Positions 43,590-49,542 of a DNA stretch of 49,542 nt are shown one piece after another. The translations under genes were made by a program, and so were the position numbers. The notes below the pieces were generated by a model, which saw only the letters and a list, made by a program, of their open reading frames with translations, made no database searches and was not told the origin of the DNA. Position 1 is the first letter of the stretch; every line of letters begins with the position of its first letter. The DNA is from Lachnospiraceae bacterium UBA7205 (GTDB lineage: Bacteria > Bacillota > Clostridia > Lachnospirales > Lachnospiraceae): positions 49,838 to 99,379 of the forward strand of contig DKUL01000063.1 of NCBI GenBank assembly GCA_002490665.1, given 5' to 3'.

Positions 43590-45125
43590 ATGAGAATTAA
43601 AAATGCAATTGTAAATACAGCAGCAGGGGGGCTGGGGACTCTTTTGGCTGGTTTCCTGCAATTTGTCAGCCGTATTGTCTTTATTCAGTTTCTTAGCGAT
43701 GAGTATTTGGGAATTTCCAGTCTTTTTACCAATATATTATCGATTCTAAGCCTTGCTGAACTCGGAATTGGGACGACAATTGGCTTTAGCCTTTATGAAC
43801 CGCTTTCAGAAGGCAGCACGGAAAAAATCAAGTCGATTATGCACCTTCTGAAACGGATTTATTTTTTTATTGGCTTTGTCATTGTAGCAGCAGGACTCTG
43901 CCTGATTCCGTTTCTGCCAAGGCTGATTAAAGGGAGCGTGGATCTGGTAAACCTGAATGCGATTTATATACTTTACATTCTTCAGTCTGCCACATCCTAC
44001 TGGTTTTGGGCATACAAGAGTATTTTGCTGCAATCAGACCAAAAATTTTATCTCATAAAATTTTATCAGGTGATAAGTAATGTCTTTATTACGACAATTC
44101 AGCTTGTCACACTGGCTATTTTCAGAAACTTTTTGCTTTATTCAGCGATTGGTCTTTTATCAAATGTTCTGACTAATATTATGGTATCCATTACGGTAGA
44201 CAAATTATATCCATATATCAGGGACACGGATATCAAAGTGATTAGTGCAGGCGAGAAAAAGATTCTTCTCAAGGATGTTTTTGGAATGTCCTTATTCAAG
44301 ATAAATACGACACTTATGAGTTCCATCGACAATATTTTGATATCGGCATTTATCCATGTGAGAACGGTCGCATTGTACGGAAATTACCAGACTGTGATTT
44401 CCGGGATTTCACAGGTGGTTATGCAGGTGTTTGGTGGCGTCACTGCAACAATAGGCAATCTGATTGTTGAGGATTCGCGCGAGAGGAATGAATTTATTTT
44501 CCGGTGTATTCAATTGATGTGCTACTGGGTTTATTCCTTTATCGGGATTTCCATCCTGATATTCATTAATCCGGTTATACGGCTTTTTTTTGGAAAAGAC
44601 AGGTTATTTTCCGATGACTTGGTGTTTTTGCAGGTATTGTACTTTATGCTGTGTGGATTTCAGAGAACTTCGTTTATATACAGGGATGCCTGCGGACTTT
44701 TTTGGAAGGGAAAAATGCGTCCGGTTATGACAGCTGTCCTGAATATTATTATTTCGGTCGTATTGGTTACGAGGATTGGACTTGCGGGAGTGATTCTGGG
44801 AACGATTTTGAGCTGGATTTTTACAACGTGGTGGTATGATCCGATTTTGATTTACCGAAATGTGTTCAGGATGTCGTTTACCCAGTATTTTTTGCAATAC
44901 GGAAAAGCAGTTCTTGTAACGCTTGGCGCCGGAATTATCGCGGTATTGCTGATGCGGATAATTCCTCTGGACGGTATTCCGAACCTTGTTGTACATGGAC
45001 TGATTGCCGTACTGGTTCCAAATGGGGCATATTTCATTTTTTATCACAGGACACCTGAGTTTGGATACTTGAAGGGAATTTTCCAACAGGAGTGGAAGAA
45101 AATAGCTGCCCGGTGTCAGAAGTAA
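43590..45125 (+). CDS. Wzx-type oligosaccharide flippase (right operon)
   Basis: A polytopic MATE/PST-family exporter of 511 residues from the preferred start, with about twelve to fourteen spans. The N-terminus (NAIVNTAAGGLGTLLAGFLQFVSR split by basic residues) and the LAELGIGTTIGFSLYEPL block are typical of Firmicute Wzx proteins. The frame is open back to 43500, inside the Fe-S gene, but only ATG 43590 has a good ribosome site (GGAGAGG, six bases). It belongs to a different subgroup from the flippase at 18653: similarity is limited to the fold. It probably exports the glycan built by the right operon, taking the place that an ABC exporter has in the left operon. Confidence 0.87.
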   Translation: MRIKNAIVNTAAGGLGTLLAGFLQFVSRIVFIQFLSDEYLGISSLFTNILSILSLAELGIGTTIGFSLYEPLSEGSTEKIKSIMHLLKRIYFFIGFVIVAAGLCLIPFLPRLIKGSVDLVNLNAIYILYILQSATSYWFWAYKSILLQSDQKFYLIKFYQVISNVFITTIQLVTLAIFRNFLLYSAIGLLSNVLTNIMVSITVDKLYPYIRDTDIKVISAGEKKILLKDVFGMSLFKINTTLMSSIDNILISAFIHVRTVALYGNYQTVISGISQVVMQVFGGVTATIGNLIVEDSRERNEFIFRCIQLMCYWVYSFIGISILIFINPVIRLFFGKDRLFSDDLVFLQVLYFMLCGFQRTSFIYRDACGLFWKGKMRPVMTAVLNIIISVVLVTRIGLAGVILGTILSWIFTTWWYDPILIYRNVFRMSFTQYFLQYGKAVLVTLGAGIIAVLLMRIIPLDGIPNLVVHGLIAVLVPNGAYFIFYHRTPEFGYLKGIFQQEWKKIAARCQK

Positions 45126-45146
45126 AATAGTTTAGGAGGCTGCAGT

Positions 45147-46346
45147 ATGAAGTATATCATAATTACAGGCGTTAATTTTAATAATAAGGGTGCACAGGCA
45201 ATGATGTTTCATTTGTATTACTATCTGCAAAAAAAATATCCTGACAAAAAAGTTGTGGCGCTGTGTAAAAATACTGAAGAACAATTAAAACGTTATTGGG
45301 AACGTTATAAAATTAGGGCAGTATCATTTTACTTGGCAGATTCTTTTTATGTAGAAGGCGGATTGTACAGGGTAGCTGGGTGCATTAAGGGAATCCAGAG
45401 CAGGAAAAACGCTGCAAGATTGCAAAAAATATTGCGAAATACAGATTTGTGTGTTGATGCGAGCGGGTTTAATTTTTCTAATAAGTTTGGACTTTTAGAT
45501 AATTATGCATGGCTGAAAAATATTGAGATTATGAAAAGGCATAAAATTCCGGTAGTTATTATGCCGCAGTCTTTTGGTCCGTTTGATTTTCCAAATTGGT
45601 ATGGATGGGGGGTGAAAGCAAAGGCTCGGACAGTCCTGCAATATCCCAAAAAGATATTTGCCAGAGAACAGGCTGGGTTTGATGATCTAAAAGAACAGTT
45701 TCATGTTAAGGAGCTTTTTTTGTCACCAGATCTTGTTTTACTGGGAAATGATTTAAAACCGAGGGCTTTTTATAGAAACCTGACGGATATGAAGAGATAC
45801 AAGGTTGCTGAGGGAAGCGTGGCTGTGGTTCCGAATCAGAAACTAAAGGCACATTCGACAGATTTAAACGGTGAAAGCATTTACGTGTCAACGATTGAAG
45901 CCTTGCTGGAAGAAAACAAAAAGGTGTATATCATACGTCATTGTGATAGTGACAAGAAATTCTGTGAAACATTGTCCCAAAAATTTCAGGGAAACGGGAA
46001 TGTGGTCTATATTGATGAGGACTTAGATTGTATGGAGTATGCCGAATTAATCAGGCATTTTGATTTTGCTGTTGTTTCCCGGTACCATGGGATCGTGCAT
46101 TCGTACAAAGCCGGCACACCGTGTGTGGTGATTGGGTGGGCTGACAAATATCAGGAGCTGACACAACAGCTAACCCAAAGTCAGTATGTGATGGATTTAA
46201 ATAGTTTTGATGCGAGAAAACTTAGAGCGAAGATACATGAAATGTGTCTGAACTGCAAGGATGAAAGGGCTGTTATTAACAGATGTTACAGCGAACTGAG
46301 AAAGTCGAATGACTTATATCAAACTGCTTTTGATGGGATGAAATAA
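45147..46346 (+). CDS. Polysaccharide pyruvyl transferase family protein (right operon)
   Basis: A 399-residue member of the pyruvyltransferase-like family. GVNFNNKGAQAMMFHL at the N-terminus, VIMPQSFGPF, IFAREQAGFDDL and VVSRYHGIVHSYKAGTPCVVIGW are core family blocks; the RYH motif corresponds to RLH in the copies at 19942 and 20985. It is divergent from the left-operon copy at 37692, so the two were probably recruited separately or have diverged far. TTAGGAGG gives a strong ribosome site for the ATG. It follows the flippase after 21 bases and precedes the asparagine-synthase-like gene by 69 bases. Confidence 0.85.
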   Translation: MKYIIITGVNFNNKGAQAMMFHLYYYLQKKYPDKKVVALCKNTEEQLKRYWERYKIRAVSFYLADSFYVEGGLYRVAGCIKGIQSRKNAARLQKILRNTDLCVDASGFNFSNKFGLLDNYAWLKNIEIMKRHKIPVVIMPQSFGPFDFPNWYGWGVKAKARTVLQYPKKIFAREQAGFDDLKEQFHVKELFLSPDLVLLGNDLKPRAFYRNLTDMKRYKVAEGSVAVVPNQKLKAHSTDLNGESIYVSTIEALLEENKKVYIIRHCDSDKKFCETLSQKFQGNGNVVYIDEDLDCMEYAELIRHFDFAVVSRYHGIVHSYKAGTPCVVIGWADKYQELTQQLTQSQYVMDLNSFDARKLRAKIHEMCLNCKDERAVINRCYSELRKSNDLYQTAFDGMK

Positions 46347-46415
46347 AAACGGTTTTTTCTGGCAGAAAGTATTTTTCAGAAACGTCCTGGGAATATTCAT
46401 ATGGAGGTACACGAA

Positions 46416-47858
46416 ATGGACATAGACAGACGTCAGTTTATTATCTGCGATAGGAGGATTGAGAAAGAGGACTTTTTCAGCATGTCTTTGGATTGCGGGC
46501 TGGTTTTAAGCTACCATAAAGATTTACCGGTGAAAAAGGCAGGCGATAACCTTATACTGGGGCATGTATTTTCTGTCAGCCCCGATTATCCTGTCGCGGA
46601 AAATCCGCACTGTCCGGTTGATAAACAAATTGAAAAATGGGCAGGACGGTTTATTGTATACAGTCATGGGACAATATATACGGATGCAACGAACTCCCTG
46701 GGGATATTTTATTTTGAAAAGTCGGGCAGACGTATTGTTTCCAGCAGCATTCATCTTATTGTCGAAGTCTGTAAGGTGCCAAGGATAAATAAATATGAAC
46801 TGGATTTCCGGGGAGGAGGAGATACGTGGGATTTTTATCCTGGACCATATACTCCTTATAAAGGAATCAAAAGATTAATGCAGTATGAGCGGTTAAATTA
46901 TTTTGGGGACAAATTCGTAAGCCTTTATTCTGTTGAATGGAATCCTCGTTATAAGAGTATGAATCCTTCTGAGCTGACTGGTATATTAATGGAATATGTG
47001 AGGTTTATGCTTCAGGAAGTTTCAAAGGAATATGATGGTATCTGGGTTCCTCTGACAGGAGGGATTGACTCAAGATGCGTGTGTGCATGGTGTAAGGCAG
47101 CAGCTGTTCCGTTTGAAGCTTATACAGAGGAACGAACGCAAGAGACACATGGTGCAAGTCTGAGTGATGCAGACCGCCAAATTCCAGGCAGGGTGTCAGA
47201 ACTGCTGGATATAAAGTGGAATTTTTGCAAGATGAAACAGTGGGATGAAGGTAAATGGAACAGTATTATAGAGCATTCTATGGGAATGATGCGCAATCCG
47301 AATCTTTATTCCTATGCTTATGGACAATATCCTGAAGGAAAAAAGAAGAATATTATATTACATGGGTCAATATTTGAGATTTCCAGAGAATATTATAAAA
47401 AAAGTATGGGCGACTGTGATGGGTTTGATGGGCGCAAGGATGTATTGAATAAATGGCTATGGAGAAATCTGAGAAAATCAGATGTTCATAAAAAGTCAAT
47501 GCTTACGTGGCTCAAGGATATAGAAAACAAAGGGAATCAAGAAATGGCATGGTATGATAGATTTTACTATGAGCAGAGACTTGGGAGCTGGCTCAGTGAT
47601 CTGAACCAGGCAATGGATATCATTGATTTTGACAGAATATCACCAGCAAATAATTATGAGATTATTTCCATTTTGCTCGCCTATCCGTGGAAAATGCGGA
47701 TAAGCGGGGAACATCAGAAAATGATTATGAATGCGTGTGTGCCAGGGTTGGATGAGCTGCCCATTAATCCTTCCACAAAATTGGAAAGGCTCAGATGGTA
47801 CTATGATAGATCACGCTATAAGCTTCGGGGTATCCTATGCAGGATGCCTTATAGATAA
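46416..47858 (+). CDS. Asparagine-synthase-like protein with degenerate glutaminase half
   Basis: The C-terminal half carries the ATP-pyrophosphatase loop VPLTGGIDSR at 211-220, the hallmark of asparagine synthetase and its relatives, which adenylate a carboxylate and transfer ammonia. The N-terminal half resembles the class II glutaminase domain in outline (GRFIVYS, LGIFYFEKSGRRI) but has no Cys at position 2, so it cannot release ammonia from glutamine itself. In glycan loci such proteins can amidate uronic acid sugars. As the last gene of this operon it may do that here (inference). The ATG at 46416 has GGAGG eight bases upstream; the in-frame ATG at 46401 overlaps that site and is rejected. 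A housekeeping asparagine synthetase is unlikely. Confidence 0.75.
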   Translation: MDIDRRQFIICDRRIEKEDFFSMSLDCGLVLSYHKDLPVKKAGDNLILGHVFSVSPDYPVAENPHCPVDKQIEKWAGRFIVYSHGTIYTDATNSLGIFYFEKSGRRIVSSSIHLIVEVCKVPRINKYELDFRGGGDTWDFYPGPYTPYKGIKRLMQYERLNYFGDKFVSLYSVEWNPRYKSMNPSELTGILMEYVRFMLQEVSKEYDGIWVPLTGGIDSRCVCAWCKAAAVPFEAYTEERTQETHGASLSDADRQIPGRVSELLDIKWNFCKMKQWDEGKWNSIIEHSMGMMRNPNLYSYAYGQYPEGKKKNIILHGSIFEISREYYKKSMGDCDGFDGRKDVLNKWLWRNLRKSDVHKKSMLTWLKDIENKGNQEMAWYDRFYYEQRLGSWLSDLNQAMDIIDFDRISPANNYEIISILLAYPWKMRISGEHQKMIMNACVPGLDELPINPSTKLERLRWYYDRSRYKLRGILCRMPYR

Positions 47859-47942
47859 AAATGATTGTGAAATATCCTTATTATATAGTTTTATATAGTT
47901 GCTGTAATTTATTGGTGCATAAAATTCATGGAAATAATATTG

Positions 47943-47971
47943 TGGATTTTTTGGGAATAATAGGTTATAAT
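47943..47971 (+). promoter_or_regulatory. Probable promoter of the GtrB-like gene
   Basis: A consensus -10 box TATAAT lies at 47966-47971, with a weak -35 TGGATT at 47943-47948 (17-base spacer). It is 36 bases before the ATG at 48008. The intergenic region 47859-48007 is strongly A+T-rich and holds no gene, and I see no clear terminator for the upstream operon. Confidence 0.5.
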
Positions 47972-48007
47972 TGATGCAGTAAAAACGAATTTATTGAAGG
48001 AAAAACC

Positions 48008-49000
48008 ATGAAAACAATAGAATTAATCGTACCATGTTATAATGAGGAAAAGTGCATCGGGCTTTTTTATGATGCTGTCAGGGAGGTTTTTGCAAAGCTC
48101 CCTGATTTTGATTTCATTATCACCTATGTCGATGACGGAAGCAGGGACGATACTTTAAATGAAATGAAACGGACGGCGTCCGCCGCGGTGGAAGGAACCG
48201 TACAGTACATTGCGCTTTCAAGAAACTTTGGAAAGGAATCGGCAATCTATGCCGGATTAAGCAAGAGCAGGGGTGATTATGTGGCACTGATCGATGCGGA
48301 TTTACAGCATCCGCCCGAACTGCTGGTCCAAATGATCGACGCAATTGAGAAGGAAGGGTATGACAGGGCGACCGCAAGGCGGGTATCGCGAAAAGGGGAG
48401 CCCCTGATTCGCAGTGCGTTTTCAAAAGCGTTTTATTCGATTATCAACCACGTCACCGTCCTTGACCTGATTTCCGGGAGCACGGATTACTGTCTCATGA
48501 AGCGGACAGTGGTGGATTCGATTGTGTCAATGTCCGAGAAGGAGCGCTTTACAAAGGGAATCTACTCATGGGTAGGGTTCAAGAATAAGTGGATAGAATA
48601 CAAGAATGTCGAGCGTGCTGCCGGACATACGAAATGGAGCTTTCTGGGACTGCTGCGCTACGCGTATAACGGCTTTATTGCGTTTGCGACAACGCCCCTG
48701 CGCGGTGTCGTTTATCTGGGAATTGTCATCACGATTGCCTCCTTCTGGTATGCTGCGACAATCGGAATTGCGGCATTGCGTAATCCGCTTGTACCCAGAA
48801 CCGGATATAACAGCATCATGATTGTGCTGCTGTTCCTGGGGGGCGTGATTATCACGACACTGGGTGTGATTGGCGAGTACCTTGCGCGGATCTATATGGA
48901 GGTGAAGAACCGGCCCATCTATATCGAGCGAGAGACAAACATTGAAAGGGATGAGGAAAAGGAGACAGAATGCGCTTCGGAAGGGGACAAAAGCAGCTAA
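48008..49000 (+). CDS. GtrB/DPM1-like glycosyltransferase family 2 with C-terminal membrane anchors
   Basis: A 330-residue polyprenyl-phosphate sugar synthase of family GT2. ELIVPCYNEEKCI, YVDDGSRDDT and LIDADLQHPPEL (acidic motif near residues 96-98) are typical. SGSTDYCLMKR and the RAAGHTKWSF block precede two hydrophobic spans (about 234-255 and 270-292), and a charged tail follows. It would load one sugar on undecaprenyl phosphate for transfer outside the membrane. Its base composition is G+C-richer than the AT-rich genes before it, by eye. It has its own promoter, so it may be a core genome gene at the edge of the variable locus. No GtrA flippase or GtrC transferase is adjacent. Confidence 0.9.
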   Translation: MKTIELIVPCYNEEKCIGLFYDAVREVFAKLPDFDFIITYVDDGSRDDTLNEMKRTASAAVEGTVQYIALSRNFGKESAIYAGLSKSRGDYVALIDADLQHPPELLVQMIDAIEKEGYDRATARRVSRKGEPLIRSAFSKAFYSIINHVTVLDLISGSTDYCLMKRTVVDSIVSMSEKERFTKGIYSWVGFKNKWIEYKNVERAAGHTKWSFLGLLRYAYNGFIAFATTPLRGVVYLGIVITIASFWYAATIGIAALRNPLVPRTGYNSIMIVLLFLGGVIITTLGVIGEYLARIYMEVKNRPIYIERETNIERDEEKETECASEGDKSS

Positions 49001-49081
49001 ATGTACTGGCAGGGCATGGAAAAGAGGGAAAATTGTCACAGAAATTGCATAAATACATCTAAAAGACCACACAAAGTCTTG

Positions 49082-49097
49082 AATATGATGTCATATT
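49082..49097. promoter_or_regulatory. Operator-like inverted repeat before the XRE regulator
   Basis: AATATGA (49082-49088) and TCATATT (49091-49097) form a perfect seven-base inverted repeat with a two-base gap, overlapping a possible promoter (TATAAA at 49099-49104). Position and size suit autoregulation by the HTH protein encoded just downstream. The region 49001-49164 holds no other feature that I can see. Confidence 0.5.
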
Positions 49098-49164
49098 TTA
49101 TAAAATGGAAGTGTACGTATTATCAGAACGAAATTTTACAAAATATGCATTGGGGTGGAAATCA

Positions 49165-49407
49165 TTGAAAGTACAAGAAGCAGTAGTAGTGAGAATCAGA
49201 GATTTATGTAAAGAGAAAAATATGAAAATATCGCAACTGGCGTACGAGGCGGGGATGCCGCCATCGACTTTGAAAAATATTATGAATGGCAACAGCAACA
49301 ATACTGGAATCGTGACCATCAAAATAATTTGTGATGGGCTTGGTGTCTCACTGGATGATTTTTTCCGGTGTGCACTCTTTAAGAAACTGGATGAGGAGAT
49401 TGTATAA
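49165..49407 (+). CDS. XRE-family helix-turn-helix regulator
   Basis: A small DNA-binding protein of 80 residues consisting of little more than one helix-turn-helix domain. The HTH is readable as MKISQLAYEAGMPPSTLKNIMNG, split here by its turn around GMPP, followed by the supporting helices (VTIKIICDGLGVSLDDFF). I place the start at TTG 49165, with GGGGTGG six bases upstream; this gives the usual XRE N-terminus (KVQEAVVVRIRDLCKEKN). The frame is open upstream to 49105 without a good site. It is followed by a strong terminator, so it is a single-gene unit. Its targets are unknown; the palindrome before it suggests self-control. Confidence 0.85.
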   Translation: MKVQEAVVVRIRDLCKEKNMKISQLAYEAGMPPSTLKNIMNGNSNNTGIVTIKIICDGLGVSLDDFFRCALFKKLDEEIV

Positions 49408-49444
49408 CAGATAGGCACTTTTTTCTTTCATATGGAAAGCGGTT

Positions 49445-49474
49445 AACACCTGGAAATGATACCAGGTGTTTTTT
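49445..49474 (+). terminator. Intrinsic terminator after the XRE gene
   Basis: AACACCTGG (49445-49453) pairs perfectly with CCAGGTGTT (49462-49470) around an eight-base loop, and the T-run continues to 49474. It ends the regulator transcript 38 bases after the stop codon. Confidence 0.85.
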
Positions 49475-49481
49475 ATGCACA

Positions 49482-49524
49482 CGGGCGTCCAGATGAAAAA
49501 TGTCAGCGAGCTGACGGACGCCCG
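49482..49524 (+). other. Nested stem-loop element at the window edge
   Basis: CGGGCGTCC (49482-49490) pairs with GGACGCCCG (49516-49524), enclosing a second hairpin GTCAG/CTGAC (49502-49506 with 49511-49515, loop CGAG) that stacks directly on the outer stem. An eleven-base single-stranded bulge is left on one side only. No T-run follows, so it is not a simple terminator. It may be the start of a structured leader or small RNA that continues beyond the window; I cannot assign it to a known class. Confidence 0.45.
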
Positions 49525-49542
49525 GCGCGCGAGTAGTGGAGA

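Overview
The window is a chromosomal stretch of a Gram-positive Clostridia-type bacterium, most like a gut Lachnospiraceae member. The basis is moderate G+C, strong AGGAGG-like ribosome sites, frequent GTG/TTG starts, and the gene families present (RfbFGH, LicD, MBOAT/SGNH pairs, F420-hydrogenase-beta-like proteins in glycan operons). Genus or species cannot be fixed from the sequence. Almost everything is surface glycan assembly. I see no rRNA, tRNA or CRISPR array.

Layout. (1) 47-3428: a compact three-gene unit (DUF262 protein, DUF3696-type AAA ATPase, unknown protein) that looks like an anti-phage module and not a glycan gene set. (2) 3446-19912: a rightward operon holding a two-domain GT-D-type glycosyltransferase, an ABC flippase, a GT2, a multi-spanning membrane protein, a CDP-deoxysugar set (rfbF, rfbH, rfbG), an aldolase/HAD/thiamine-diphosphate-enzyme trio, a sugar-nucleotide reductase/epimerase, a DPM1/GtrB-like GT2 and a Wzx flippase. 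It ends in a bidirectional terminator. (3) 19942-25116: a patchy accessory island with two tandem pyruvyltransferase-like paralogues on the minus strand under their own promoter, an integrase missing its N-terminus, a cytidylyltransferase missing its N-terminus, a LicD protein and a flippase broken by an internal deletion. (4) 25349-32553: a rightward operon with a good promoter, encoding MBOAT, SGNH protein, a GT-C-like membrane protein, an acyltransferase-3 and a UDP-GlcNAc 2-epimerase homologue. (5) 32663-47858: two divergent operons that start at about 40 kb and carry matching paralogues (two GT2 types, an Fe-S F420-hydrogenase-beta-like protein and a pyruvyltransferase-like protein on each side). 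The left arm ends in a fucosyltransferase and an ABC flippase; the right arm has a Wzx flippase and an asparagine-synthase-like protein. (6) 48008-49542: a GtrB-like GT2, an XRE regulator, a terminator and a foldable element at the window edge.

How they work together (inference). The locus encodes several parallel lipid-linked glycan routes: nucleotide-sugar synthesis (CDP-3,6-dideoxyhexose, possibly carbon-branched; UDP-ManNAc-type sugar), GT2/GT-D/GT11 assembly, four intact flippases (two ABC, two Wzx), and decoration by acylation, pyruvylation and possibly amidation. The two points most worth following up are the aldolase/HAD/ThDP trio inside the CDP-deoxysugar operon, and the mirrored operons whose shared control region contains matching palindromes in inverted orientation.
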